DNA of 64,000 bases from G965220305 sp965220305 (GTDB lineage Bacteria; Chloroflexota; Dehalococcoidia; Lucifugimonadales; UBA3495). The DNA lies in assembly GCA_965220305.1 (NCBI GenBank), contig OZ244817.1, positions 2,728,001 through 2,792,000 of the forward strand, given 5' to 3'. The position numbers and the translations under genes were made by a program. Numbering within the stretch: position 1 is the first letter of the stretch; each line of letters begins with the position of its first letter. The notes beneath the pieces were generated by a model. The model searched no databases and was not told the DNA's origin. It worked only from the letters and a program-made list of their open reading frames with translations. Shown here in pieces: positions 17,375 through 25,702 of the stretch.

Positions 17375-18661
17375 ATGAAAGTCGTTGCTAAATCAGGCCA
17401 GCCCCACCGCGAGGTCACTTCCCGGGCCATGCCCAGGGAGCCACAACGCCACGGCTGGCAACCGTCGTCGTGTATTTCCGGACTGCTGGCGGCGCTGTTG
17501 CTCTTGGCTTCGACCGCCTGCGCTGTAACTGAGCCGGCCCCGACCCCGGCGCCCACGGCTGCGCCTCTGCCGTTGCCGGAGCAAGGCAGCCAAGTCCCGG
17601 CTGAACCCGCTGTGCCGACCTTCCCGACGCCTCAGCCCACGGCGACGCCATTTCTTTCTCCCACGCCGATCCCCGCCGGAACGCCGCCGATTACCGCCCC
17701 CTCCCAGGCGAGTCAGTTCCCCAACGTGGCTGACACCGTGGAGCGGGTGCGTCCGGCGGTGGTATCCGTAGTTTCCGAAATCGTCTCCCAGAGTGTCTTT
17801 GGCGCGGTACGCAGCTTCGGCACCGGCACTGGCGTGATTTTCGATCCCCAGGGCCTGGTGGTGACCAACAACCATGTTGTGGAAGGAGCTTCCCAGGTGG
17901 TGGTAACCCTGGACGACGGCTCCCAGGTTGAGGCGGAGCTAGTCGGCGCTGACCGGCTCTCGGAACTGGCTGTCCTGCGGCTGCCCCGGGGCGAATACCC
18001 CCATGTGCCCCTGGGGACCGATGTGTCCCTGCGGGTGGGAGAGTGGGTCATCGCCATCGGCAACGCCCTGGCCCTGCCCGGCGGCCCCACGGTCACGGTG
18101 GGGGTGGTCTCCGGACTGGGACGTTCCCTGACGGTGCGCCGCAGCGTGACGTTGTACGACCTGATTCAGACCGACACGGTTATCAACCCCGGCAACAGCG
18201 GGGGGCCTCTGCTCAACCTGCGAGGGGAGCTGGTGGGCATCAACACGGCGGTCCAACGTTTCTCCGACCGGGGTATTCGCGTGGAGGGCATGGGCTTCGC
18301 CATCAACATGGAGACCGCCCACCTGGTTTCCAGCCAGTTGGTGGCGTCGGGCAGGGTGCGTTGGGCCTGGATGGGGGTGTTCCTGGGCGACCTGGACCCG
18401 GAGGCGGCGGCCCGGGTGGGGCTGCCGGTGCGGGCCGGAGTGGTGATTCAAGACTTGTTCGCCGACGGCCCTTCCGACCGGGCTGGGGCGCAGCCCGGCG
18501 ACATCATACTGTCTATGGACGGACACCAAGTGGCGACAGTGGGCGATTTAACCCGCCTGCTGCGGCAGGAGTTCCGGGTAGGCCAAAACGTGCCGGTGGA
18601 AATATTCCGTGGAGGCGATACTTACACCCTGTCCGTCATCATGGGGGAGCGCCCCCAGTAG
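17375..18661 (+). CDS. Membrane-anchored S1C (HtrA/DegP-like) serine protease with one PDZ domain
   Basis: 428 residues. An N-terminal signal (LLAALLLLASTACAVTEP) suggests a lipoprotein or anchor, then a threonine/proline-rich linker (PTPAPTAAPLPLPEQ). The trypsin fold carries the histidine in VTNNHVVEG and the serine in NPGNSGGPLLN; the place of the catalytic aspartate (usually S/T-D-L/I-A-V-L) reads S-E-L-A-V-L, a glutamate. A C-terminal PDZ domain (AGVVIQDLFADGPSDRAGAQPGDIILSMDG) completes the HtrA layout. It should act outside the membrane in protein quality control. Either the ATG at 17375 or one at 17429 could be the start. Confidence 0.9.
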   Translation: MKVVAKSGQPHREVTSRAMPREPQRHGWQPSSCISGLLAALLLLASTACAVTEPAPTPAPTAAPLPLPEQGSQVPAEPAVPTFPTPQPTATPFLSPTPIPAGTPPITAPSQASQFPNVADTVERVRPAVVSVVSEIVSQSVFGAVRSFGTGTGVIFDPQGLVVTNNHVVEGASQVVVTLDDGSQVEAELVGADRLSELAVLRLPRGEYPHVPLGTDVSLRVGEWVIAIGNALALPGGPTVTVGVVSGLGRSLTVRRSVTLYDLIQTDTVINPGNSGGPLLNLRGELVGINTAVQRFSDRGIRVEGMGFAINMETAHLVSSQLVASGRVRWAWMGVFLGDLDPEAAARVGLPVRAGVVIQDLFADGPSDRAGAQPGDIILSMDGHQVATVGDLTRLLRQEFRVGQNVPVEIFRGGDTYTLSVIMGERPQ

Positions 18662-18677
18662 GCGACTCTTCATTAAG

Positions 18678-18727
18678 CCCGCCCCAGGCCCCGCAAGGTT
18701 ACTTGTCTCAACGGGGCCTGGGGCGGG
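18678..18727 (+). repeat. Double-hairpin element, copy 1 (first hairpin only)
   Basis: A perfect 16-bp stem (left 18678-18693, right 18712-18727) closes the invariant 18-nt loop CAAGGTTACTTGTCTCAA. It starts 17 bp after the htrA stop codon. The second small hairpin found in most other copies is not evident here. Confidence 0.85.
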
Positions 18728-18746
18728 GGGACGGCCTTCCTCGGAT

Positions 18747-18778
18747 CTATTTTGGCCCCTATGGAAGGGCCAAAATAG
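18747..18778. terminator. Bidirectional hairpin between convergent genes
   Basis: CTATTTTGGCCC, an 8-nt loop, and GGGCCAAAATAG form a perfect 12-bp inverted repeat. The A/T run at the outer end gives a U-tract on either strand, suited to ending both the htrA transcript and the vapC transcript that converge on it. Confidence 0.65.
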
Positions 18779-18804
18779 GCCCTACCGGGTTCACCGGGGC
18801 GGAG

Positions 18805-19251
18805 TTAGTCACTGGGAACCATTGTGGGCAGCCCTTGTGCTACCGCGGTTTCACACAACCGGACGTCGGCGCAGACGAAGGTTAAGGGGGCAGCCACCCG
18901 GTCCCGGACCACCAGACAGCCGGCCAGTTGCAGCGCATCGTATGCCCTCAGTGGGTACGTGTCCAGCAATCGGGATGCCTCCCTGATGACCGCTGGCGTA
19001 GAGGATTGTACCAAGTGGAGCGATGAGGCGTCTTCCTCGATTTGGCGGAGAAGTCGGTTGGCGTCCAGGGCCGTAATGTCGCCCTCCCTCTGACGGCGGC
19101 GAATGGCTGACCTGGACTCCAACAAGGCCATGTCCAAGATGACGATTTGGTTGCGGTCCGGGTCTTGGGCCAGTTCTATCACCATCTGGGAGCCCTCTTC
19201 CAGGATATAGAGCTTAACAAAGGCGCTGGTGTCTAAATAGAAGCTGGGCAT
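18805..19251 (-). CDS. VapC-like PIN-domain toxin
   Basis: 148 residues. The PIN start MPSFYLDTSAFVKLYILEEGS holds the first catalytic aspartate; a glutamate follows in DMALLESRSAIRRR, and the later acidic residues are in LRAYDALQLAGCLV and FVCADVRLCETA. Proteins of this type are magnesium-dependent endoribonucleases in VapBC pairs. The start codon lies 9 bp after the upstream gene on the same strand, so the two are presumably a toxin-antitoxin operon with an unusual partner. Confidence 0.85.
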   Translation of the reverse strand: MPSFYLDTSAFVKLYILEEGSQMVIELAQDPDRNQIVILDMALLESRSAIRRRQREGDITALDANRLLRQIEEDASSLHLVQSSTPAVIREASRLLDTYPLRAYDALQLAGCLVVRDRVAAPLTFVCADVRLCETAVAQGLPTMVPSD

Positions 19252-19260
19252 CCGGTGTAA

Positions 19261-19809
19261 TCAGCGCCGGTCGCTGATGACGGTTTCCGAAACTGGCTGG
19301 CCTGGGATTGACATCGGGCCGTGCGTATGCGGGCATTGGACGTAACCCGGTATAGACTTAATGCCACTGGGAATGCTCAACTGCTTGCCCACGTGGATGT
19401 TGGGGTTACGAAACATTGAATCCTCGTCCTCTACGATTAGGTAGCCGTTGGGGTCAAAAAGGGCTGCCGGGAACCTGTCCGGCTTCTGGTACGGGACGCC
19501 GTTTTTCGAAAAGTAGCCCTTCTTGCAGTCAAGGCCGTGGTCCCTCAAGAGCATTGGTCCGATTCGCAGGTGGGGGTTGTTGGCGGACGTGGGGCTTTCA
19601 ACTATATTGACCCTCGCGTTTGGGGAAGGCGGACTGTCTTGATTCGGTGTCCGTAGTACCGCCCCTGGGATTGGCACATCATCCAACCCGAAAACGTCTC
19701 TTAGAATTTGGTTAGGTGTTCCGGGGGAAAAAACGTCCAACCCCGCCTTGATAGCTCGATTTGCCAACGCCTGTTGGACCTCGGGATCTATGTTAATCTG
19801 TTGATTCAT
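19261..19809 (-). CDS. Putative antitoxin/DNA-binding partner of the VapC-like toxin
   Basis: 182 residues from the ATG at 19809. The first 50 (MNQQINIDPEVQQALANRAI, then LDVFSPGTPNQILRDVFGLDDV) resemble the SeqA-N-like motif seen at the start of several uncharacterised bacterial regulators (a D-x-E-V start and a P-N-x-x-L-R-x-x-x-G-L core). The remaining 130 residues are not recognised. Much longer than an ordinary VapB. Its promoter lies inside a perfect inverted repeat, which supports a DNA-binding, autoregulating role; this is inference. Confidence 0.6.
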   Translation of the reverse strand: MNQQINIDPEVQQALANRAIKAGLDVFSPGTPNQILRDVFGLDDVPIPGAVLRTPNQDSPPSPNARVNIVESPTSANNPHLRIGPMLLRDHGLDCKKGYFSKNGVPYQKPDRFPAALFDPNGYLIVEDEDSMFRNPNIHVGKQLSIPSGIKSIPGYVQCPHTHGPMSIPGQPVSETVISDRR

Positions 19810-19830
19810 TGCCCTGACCACCTTGGGAAT

Positions 19831-19871
19831 ACAGTATGGTATAAGTGTAGAACCCAATACCATACTGTCAA
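19831..19871 (-). promoter_or_regulatory. Promoter embedded in a perfect 12-bp inverted repeat
   Basis: ACAGTATGGTAT (19831-19842) and ATACCATACTGT (19857-19868) are perfect inverted copies with 14 bp between them. On the minus strand TTGACA (19866-19871), 16-bp spacer and TACACT (19844-19849) lie within or between the arms, 22-62 bp upstream of the start at 19809. This is the geometry of an operator for an autoregulated toxin-antitoxin operon. Confidence 0.7.
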
Positions 19872-20129
19872 GAAATTGTCGGACAGAATTTTGGCAAGTT
19901 TATTCCCATCAATGGTTTGCATTTAGAGTAATGGTTGCGGTTTTGCGGGAGAAAGCCTGGGATTTCCGGGCCAATTGGTTTCCATAGTTGCTGAGTTGGG
20001 CCTCTGGTTTTCCTAATACGATTGCGGGCCGCGGTTCCATACTTGACTCCCTTCCGTGCCGCTCCATATAATAGCGTCACACGTCCCCCGGCAAGATTAG
20101 CTGGGTATGTGGAACTTTAACAACTGAAC

Positions 20130-20320
20130 TTGCCTGTAGGTGGCCCCGTCGCATGGGGGCTGAAAAGGGAAGCCGGTGTGATTCCGGCGTGGTCCCGCCA
20201 CTGTAACTGGCGAGAGCTTCTCCAAAAGTTGAACGTGCAGCCACTGACCCGAAGTCCGGGTTGGGAAGGCGGAGAAGATCGTTAATAGCCAGGAGCCAGG
20301 AGACCTGCCTCAGGTATTGC
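20130..20320 (+). ncRNA. Cobalamin (B12) riboswitch
   Basis: The conserved core is all present in order: GTAGGTGGCCCCGTCGC at the 5' side, GGGAAGCCGGTGTGATTCCG at 20168-20187, CCCGCCACTGTAACTGG at 20194-20210, GACCCGAAGTCCGGGTTGGG further on, and the B12 box GCCAGGAGACCTGCCT at 20295-20310. Class I cobalamin aptamers bind adenosylcobalamin and repress downstream genes. Boundaries are approximate. Confidence 0.95.
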
Positions 20321-20362
20321 TTGATACCCTTCGCGGAAAGGTGTATGCATTTGTACGTTGTA

Positions 20363-20389
20363 GCCTGACCGAGAAGGTCGGGCTTTTTT
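20363..20389 (+). terminator. Riboswitch expression platform: intrinsic terminator
   Basis: GCCTGACC, loop GAGAA, GGTCGGGC forms an 8-bp stem with one G-U pair followed by six T residues, 34 bp ahead of the first transporter gene. It sits 45-70 nt after the B12 box, as expected for transcription attenuation by the cobalamin riboswitch. Confidence 0.85.
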
Positions 20390-20422
20390 GTTGCAAATTT
20401 TTCGACCACTTGGAGGGATGAA

Positions 20423-22027
20423 ATGAGATTGATTAGAAGACCTCTGGCCCTGTTCCTGGCGGCGTTGGCCCTGTCTATGGCGGCCCTGGCTTGCAACTCC
20501 TCGTCTCCACCCCAGGCCGCCGCCCTGCCCCCAGCCGAGGCCCCCAAGACCGCCTCCCCAGGGGCCGAGGCGGCGGCCCGGGAAGAGCGGGCGCTGAAAG
20601 TCGCCATGACTTTCCTGGACGAGCCGCCGGACCCCTTCCAGGCCGGATGGCTGGCCGTGCCCACCGGCCTGTCGGAGACGCTGTACCGCATGGGCGCAGA
20701 CCTGAAGCCTGAACCCTGGCTGGCCGAGGGAGCGACCCAGGTGGGTCCAACCACCTGGGAAGTCACCCTGCGCCAGGGCATCAAGTTCCACAACGGGGCC
20801 GTCATGGATGCCGGGAAGGTCAAGGGCTCCCTGGACCTGGCCCTGGCGCGGCGGCCCGGCACCCAGACCCTGCTGGACCTGAAGAGCGTCGCGGTCAAGG
20901 ACTCTTCAAGGGTGGTCCTGGAGACCAACTCTCCCAACCCGACGCTGCTGGGTCTGTTGACCAACCAGAACACGGCCATTGCCGACCCGGACACGGTCCC
21001 GGCTTCACTGGAGGAGTCGGCCTCCGGCGCGGCTACCACCGGGCCCTACAAGCTGGTCTCTTTCTCCGCGGACCATTCCATGACGGTGGAGGCGCACCCG
21101 GACTATTGGGGCGGCGCGCCCGCCCTGGACCGGGTGGAGTACGTGGCTTTCAGCGAGGCCAACAGCCGCGTTATCGCCCTACAGAGCGGCGACGTGGACC
21201 TTGCCGTGAACCTCTCGCCCCAGGGCGCCGAGGCGGTGGCCCGTGACCCGTCCCTGGAGGTCAAGCTGGCGCCTCCGTCCAGTATGCTTTTCATGTTCGT
21301 CAACCACCAGAGTCCGGCGATGCAAGACCTGAAGGTTCGTCGGGCCATTAGCCTGGCCATCGACCGGGCTGCTATGGCGAGTTCGGTGGCCCAGGGCAAT
21401 GCGGTGGCCGCGGAGAGCATGTTCCCCATCGGGTTCCTGAATTGCCCCGGCCTGACAGCCTACTCCCACGACCCCGAGGCGGCCAAACAGCTACTGACCG
21501 AAGCCGGCTACCAGGACACCGACGGCGATGGCGTGGTGGAAAAGGACGGGCAACCCCTGGAACTGAAGCTACAGACCTATCCGCAGCAGCCCCTACTGCC
21601 CCCCATGATTGAAGTGGTCCAGGCCATGCTGCGGGACATCGGCGTCAGCTCCAAAATCGAAATCGTGGAGTTCCACTTCGCCAGCCAGGGCGGCTACGAC
21701 CTGTTCGGTTACAGCAACAGCACCGTGACCACCGGGGACCCCCAATGGGCGCTGACTCGCCAGTACCTCACGGGTGGAGACGAGAATCGGGGGAATTACA
21801 GCAACGCCACGGTGGACGAACTGATAGGCCAACTTTCCCGCACCTCGGCGGCGGCGGCCCGGGAAAAGGCGGCCTGCGCCGCCCTGCAGGCGGGCCATGA
21901 CGACATCGCCCTGATTCCGGTCATGCACCCCAACCGACTGTACGGGGTCTCCCAGAAGGTTGATTGGCCCCAGGGCCCCCACCCGGCGCGGCTTTACTTC
22001 ATCGACCATCGCATCGGTCTGAAGTAG
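20423..22027 (+). CDS. ABC transporter substrate-binding lipoprotein, family 5 (Opp/Nik type)
   Basis: 534 residues. A signal peptide ending in LALSMAALAC with cysteine and a serine/proline linker marks a lipoprotein. The mature part has family-5 features: GLSETLYRMGADLKPEPWLAEGA, WEVTLRQGIKFHNGAVMDAGKVKGSL, TGPYKLVSF and DLKVRRAISLAIDR. This opening layout is closest to nickel/peptide binding proteins such as NikA and DppA. Because the operon sits behind a cobalamin riboswitch, a corrinoid, cobalt or other B12-linked ligand is more likely than peptides. RBS GGAGG at 20412-20416. Confidence 0.85.
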   Translation: MRLIRRPLALFLAALALSMAALACNSSSPPQAAALPPAEAPKTASPGAEAAAREERALKVAMTFLDEPPDPFQAGWLAVPTGLSETLYRMGADLKPEPWLAEGATQVGPTTWEVTLRQGIKFHNGAVMDAGKVKGSLDLALARRPGTQTLLDLKSVAVKDSSRVVLETNSPNPTLLGLLTNQNTAIADPDTVPASLEESASGAATTGPYKLVSFSADHSMTVEAHPDYWGGAPALDRVEYVAFSEANSRVIALQSGDVDLAVNLSPQGAEAVARDPSLEVKLAPPSSMLFMFVNHQSPAMQDLKVRRAISLAIDRAAMASSVAQGNAVAAESMFPIGFLNCPGLTAYSHDPEAAKQLLTEAGYQDTDGDGVVEKDGQPLELKLQTYPQQPLLPPMIEVVQAMLRDIGVSSKIEIVEFHFASQGGYDLFGYSNSTVTTGDPQWALTRQYLTGGDENRGNYSNATVDELIGQLSRTSAAAAREKAACAALQAGHDDIALIPVMHPNRLYGVSQKVDWPQGPHPARLYFIDHRIGLK

Positions 22028-22028
22028 C

Positions 22029-22970
22029 ATGGGCGGCTACCTGTTTCGCCGCCTGCTCACCTTGCCGTTGCTGCTGGTGGGCATATCCCTGGTCAGCTTT
22101 CTGTTGCTGTACTTCGCCCCCGGCGACGCCGCCGAGATTACCCTGCTGCGCCAGAACAACGGCATCAATCCCTCCCGGGAGGCGGTGGCCGCCCTGCGCC
22201 AGGAGTTGGGCCTGGACGACGCCTTGCCCCTCCAGTACGCCCGGTGGCTGACCAGGGCCCTGCGGGGTGACCTGGGCACATCCTACCGCAGCGGCAACTC
22301 CATAGCGGCAGAGCTGGCCCGCCGTCTGCCGGCTACGGCGTTACTGGCCTCGGCCAGCCTCACCTTGGCGGTGTTGGTAGGGCTCCCCCTGGGCCTGTTG
22401 GCGGCCATAAAGCCGGGTTCGTGGTTGGATGTCATCAGTCGTCTGGTGGCCCTGGTGGGAGCGGCGGTGCCCAGCTATGCCCTGGCGCTGGTGCTGATGC
22501 TGGTTTTCGCGGTGCGGCTGGACTGGCTGCCGGCTACCGGCTACGGCTTCCCGGCCAACATAGTGCTGCCTGCCCTGGCCCTGTCTTTCGGCGTGTTGGC
22601 CCAACTGATGCGCCTGACCCGGGCCAGCATGTTGGAAACCTTGGGCCAGGACTACCTGCGGACCGCCAGGGCCAAGGGACTGGGGGAACGGGTCGTGGTG
22701 TGTCGTCACGCCCTGAAGAACGCCCTGCTGCCGGTGCTGACGGTCATTGGCACCAGCACCGGGAACCTCCTGGGCGGGGCTGTCATCATCGAGACCATCT
22801 TCGGCTGGCCTGGGGTCGGCCAGTTCGTCGTGGTGGGTATTATCCAGCGGGACTATCCGGTGGTACAGGGGTTCGTGTTGTACCTGGCCCTCGTCTTCCT
22901 GTCGGTGAACCTGTTGGTGGACCTGGCATACCGTTGGGTGGACCCGCGACTGCACTTCGAGACGGGCTGA
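22029..22970 (+). CDS. ABC transporter permease, DppB/NikB type
   Basis: 313 residues with six membrane segments. It shows the DppB layout: N-terminal FRRLLTLPLLLVGISLVSFLLLYFAPGDAAE, and the EAA loop LRTARAKGLGERVVVCRHALKNALLPVLTVIG through which the permease contacts its ATPase. It begins 1 bp after the stop of the binding protein, so translation is coupled. Part of the riboswitch-controlled operon. Confidence 0.92.
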   Translation: MGGYLFRRLLTLPLLLVGISLVSFLLLYFAPGDAAEITLLRQNNGINPSREAVAALRQELGLDDALPLQYARWLTRALRGDLGTSYRSGNSIAAELARRLPATALLASASLTLAVLVGLPLGLLAAIKPGSWLDVISRLVALVGAAVPSYALALVLMLVFAVRLDWLPATGYGFPANIVLPALALSFGVLAQLMRLTRASMLETLGQDYLRTARAKGLGERVVVCRHALKNALLPVLTVIGTSTGNLLGGAVIIETIFGWPGVGQFVVVGIIQRDYPVVQGFVLYLALVFLSVNLLVDLAYRWVDPRLHFETG

Positions 22971-22977
22971 GCCCAGC

Positions 22978-23814
22978 ATGTTGTCCCGTCGCCTGCGCCT
23001 GTTCTTTCGCGATCCGGGGGCTGTCCTGGGCTTGGCTCTGGTCGCCGCGATCACGCTGGCGGCAGTAACCGCGCCCTTATTGCCGCTGCCGGACCCCACG
23101 GAGGTGAATTTGCCGGACCGGCTGCTGGCGCCCTCGGCCCAGGCCCCGCTGGGAGCGGACCACCTGGGGCGGGACCTGATGAGCCGCTTGATTTACGGGG
23201 CCCGTTCCACCCTGGGGCTTGCCGGCGTGGCCCTGGTAATCATTATGAGCATAGCCCTGGTGGTGGGTGGGGTATCCGGGTACTACGGCGGCTGGCTTGA
23301 CTCCGTTCTGATGGGGGTTGTGGACCTGCTGCTGGCTTTTCCTTCGCTGATTTTGGGCATTGCCGTGGCGGGTATATTGGGGCCCAGCCTGCTGAACGTG
23401 ATGATTGCGGTGGCCTCGGTCTGGTGGGCGGGGTACGCCCGGGTTATTCGGGGAATGGCGCTGGCGGCGCGGCGGCGGGAGTACGTGGAGGCGGCCCGGG
23501 CCATCGGCGCGGGCGATCTTAGAATCATGGTCTATCATATTGCCCGCAACATCCTGGGGCCTTTCGTGGTGTTGGCAACCCTGGATATGGGGTGGATTAT
23601 CCTGGGCATCGCCGGGCTGAACTTCCTTGGCCTGGGGGCCCAGCCGCCGACGCCGGAATGGGGGGCCATGCTCAACGATTCCAGGGCCTACTTGCAGACC
23701 GCGCCCTGGCTGCTGCTCTGGCCTGGGGCCTCCATATTTCTGGTGGTGTTGGGTTTCAATCTTCTGGGCGATGGGTTGAGGGACGCCCTGGACCCCACCA
23801 CCTACCGTGGCTAG
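22978..23814 (+). CDS. ABC transporter permease, DppC/NikC type
   Basis: 278 residues. The N-terminus (FFRDPGAVLGLALVAAITLAAVTAPLLPLPDP) and PLGADHLGRDLMSRLIYGARSTLGLAG are DppC signatures; the EAA loop is YVEAARAIGAGDLRIMVYHIARNILGPFVV. It starts 7 bp after the DppB-like gene. The two ATPase genes that normally follow (DppD and DppF type) are absent: the next gene is rsmH, 780 bp on. The complex must borrow ATPases encoded elsewhere. Confidence 0.92.
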   Translation: MLSRRLRLFFRDPGAVLGLALVAAITLAAVTAPLLPLPDPTEVNLPDRLLAPSAQAPLGADHLGRDLMSRLIYGARSTLGLAGVALVIIMSIALVVGGVSGYYGGWLDSVLMGVVDLLLAFPSLILGIAVAGILGPSLLNVMIAVASVWWAGYARVIRGMALAARRREYVEAARAIGAGDLRIMVYHIARNILGPFVVLATLDMGWIILGIAGLNFLGLGAQPPTPEWGAMLNDSRAYLQTAPWLLLWPGASIFLVVLGFNLLGDGLRDALDPTTYRG

Positions 23815-24147
23815 CCAAAGGGTGAGAGAAAAGGCCAAATTTGATCGGATTCCTAGCCAACTTTTAAGACATTTTCCTATTCGCCGGCGACCGGAGGGGC
23901 GCGCCCAACTGGGCAGGTCCTCCTCCTCTGCCAAGATGGGAAGCGCCGGTTGCCCTGGTGACCGGCTATTCCCTCCGGTCGCTATCGCGATGGGTACGCG
24001 GGGATTGGGCCATCACCAGCGCCCCAAGCAGAGGGGCAATGGTGTCGGCGGCGGGATGACGGTGTACCCCGCTCCAGTCCAAAGCTGTTGAATTTCCAAT
24101 AGCTTAAAATCTTTTAGAAATTGTAAAAAAATTCACCAGAATTCCCG
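23815..24147. other. Intergenic gap after the ABC operon
   Basis: 333 bp with no ORF of convincing codon use. The last part (24090-24140) is AT-rich, unlike the surroundings, and leads into the rsmH promoter. No ATPase fragment was detected in any frame. Confidence 0.5.
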
Positions 24148-24176
24148 TTGACAAAGCCTTCGCCGGATGTGTTAAG
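24148..24176 (+). promoter_or_regulatory. Putative promoter of rsmH-ftsA-ftsZ
   Basis: TTGACA at 24148-24153, 17-bp spacer, GTTAAG at 24171-24176 (or TTAAGT with an 18-bp spacer). The -35 is a perfect match, the -10 moderate; the upstream AT-rich tract could serve as an UP element. Confidence 0.5.
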
Positions 24177-24184
24177 TTCTGGGT

Positions 24185-24594
24185 GGTGAGTGTGGTAGGG
24201 TGCGTGTGGTGAAGGTCCGCAGGCGAGTGTGAGGAAGGGCGGATGAGCGGACTCTCGGTTCCCTCTACATTATGTTCCGGTCCGGTCCCAAAGTGGGCTG
24301 GCGCTGGCCAGATTGGTGGACCTCCAGCAACGGAGGGAAGCCGCTAGATATTTCTACCGGGCGTTACTGGGCTGGGTGTATCGGCGAGGCGGCAGTTTTT
24401 TTGCCCCTGACTTTACCCGAAGGGCGTTCTATTGCCAAATTTTAGCCCTTACTGGTTGCGTTCCGGAACTCGGGCGAGAGGCGAGGAGTCCAACGGAAGG
24501 TATGGTGGCTCAAGCGGCAACAATGATCAGGGCCGGCGAATGGGGAGGCATTCCCCAGGGTGTGTTTACCCATGATGTCGGAAATGGTGATGGT
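24185..24594 (+). other. About 410-nt leader in front of rsmH
   Basis: Between the predicted promoter and the rsmH ATG. An open frame in phase with rsmH starts at 24313, but its 94 residues look unlike any RsmH N-terminus and include cysteine/tryptophan-rich low-quality sequence. The region is GC-rich with runs such as GTGTGGTAGGGTGCGTGTGGTG at its start. It may be a structured leader RNA; mraZ, the normal neighbour, is absent. Confidence 0.4.
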
Positions 24595-25557
24595 ATGGAG
24601 AGCAGCTTCTATTATCATCAGCCGGTTATGCCGCAAGAGACTGTGGAGCGACTGGTGGTGTGGAAGGGTGGTGTTTATGTGGACGCCACTGTGGGCGAGG
24701 GAGGTCATGCTTCCCTGGTCCTCCAGGCGTCGGCTCCGCAGGGGATTGTGTTGGGAATAGACCGGGACCCTCGCTCTCTGGCCCGGGCGGCCCGCCGTCT
24801 TAGCGAGTACGGCGACCGTTTCATCCCCCAGGTGGGCACTTACGCCTCGGTGGCGGAGTTCGTCCAGCGGCAGGGCTTTGCCCAGGTCGATGGAGTGCTG
24901 CTTGACCTGGGTTTTTCCTCCCGTCAGGTGGAGGCCGAAGGGTACGGGTTCAGCTTTCAGAAGGACGAACCCCTGGACATGCGCTTCAACCCCGAGGAGG
25001 AAGTCCCCACGGCGGCTCACCTGGTCAACACCCTCCCCGAGTCGGAATTGGGTGAGCTAATTTTTCGTTATGGAGAAGAACGAAGGGCCCGGGCCGTGGC
25101 CCGAGCCATAGTGCGGAACCGCCCCATCAATACCACAGGAGCCTTGGCCGGACTCCTGGCGCAGACCCTGGGGCAACCCCCGGGACGGGGGCGTCGCATC
25201 CATCCGGCCACCCGCACCTTCCAGGCCCTGCGAATCGCGGTCAACGATGAACTGGAAAACCTGGCAGGTGGGTTGCAGGCGGCCATAGACCTGCTGTCCC
25301 CCGAGGGAAGGTTGGTGGTCATCAGCTATCATAGCCTGGAAGACCGGGTGGTTAAGAATACTCTGGCGCGACAGGCGGCCACCTGCGTATGTCCCCCGGG
25401 ACTCCCCGTATGCGTTTGTGGGCAGCAGCCCGCGTTGCGCTTGGTGAACCGGCGGGTCCTCCGCCCCGGTGCGTCGGAGGTGGCGTCCAACCCCCGCAGT
25501 CGCAGCGCCCGTATGCGGGTCGCCGAGAAACTGGCGGGCGGGGCAGGTCCGTCCTGA
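24595..25557 (+). CDS. rsmH: 16S rRNA m4C1402 methyltransferase RsmH
   Basis: 320 residues from the ATG at 24595 (MESSFYYHQPVMPQETVERL), matching the normal family length. SAM-binding region VYVDATVGEGGHASLVL, LLDLGFSSRQVE in the middle, and the conserved VISYHSLEDRVVKNTL near the end. It N4-methylates cytidine 1402 of 16S rRNA. It normally opens the division/cell-wall cluster; here it is followed directly by ftsA with a 145-bp gap and no ftsL, ftsI or mur genes. Confidence 0.94.
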   Translation: MESSFYYHQPVMPQETVERLVVWKGGVYVDATVGEGGHASLVLQASAPQGIVLGIDRDPRSLARAARRLSEYGDRFIPQVGTYASVAEFVQRQGFAQVDGVLLDLGFSSRQVEAEGYGFSFQKDEPLDMRFNPEEEVPTAAHLVNTLPESELGELIFRYGEERRARAVARAIVRNRPINTTGALAGLLAQTLGQPPGRGRRIHPATRTFQALRIAVNDELENLAGGLQAAIDLLSPEGRLVVISYHSLEDRVVKNTLARQAATCVCPPGLPVCVCGQQPALRLVNRRVLRPGASEVASNPRSRSARMRVAEKLAGGAGPS

Positions 25558-25702
25558 TGCTTCGAGGCCCTGGATGGCTGGAGAATCAGGCCCTACCCGG
25601 GCCCTGAAGAAAGGGTCGGGCCAACTGGAAAGATACCTGCGCCAGGGGCCAACGGGCCCAGGAGGCGCTAAGGGCCTATAGGCTCAGGAGGAAGGTAGCG
25701 AC

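Noticed and set aside
24185..24594. Leader considered as RNase P RNA
   Set aside because: The conserved RNase P core words (such as GAGGAAAGTCC and ACAGAA) are not present.
24313..24594. N-terminal extension of RsmH by 94 residues
   Set aside because: No RsmH relative has such an extension and the sequence looks non-coding; the ATG at 24595 gives the normal start.
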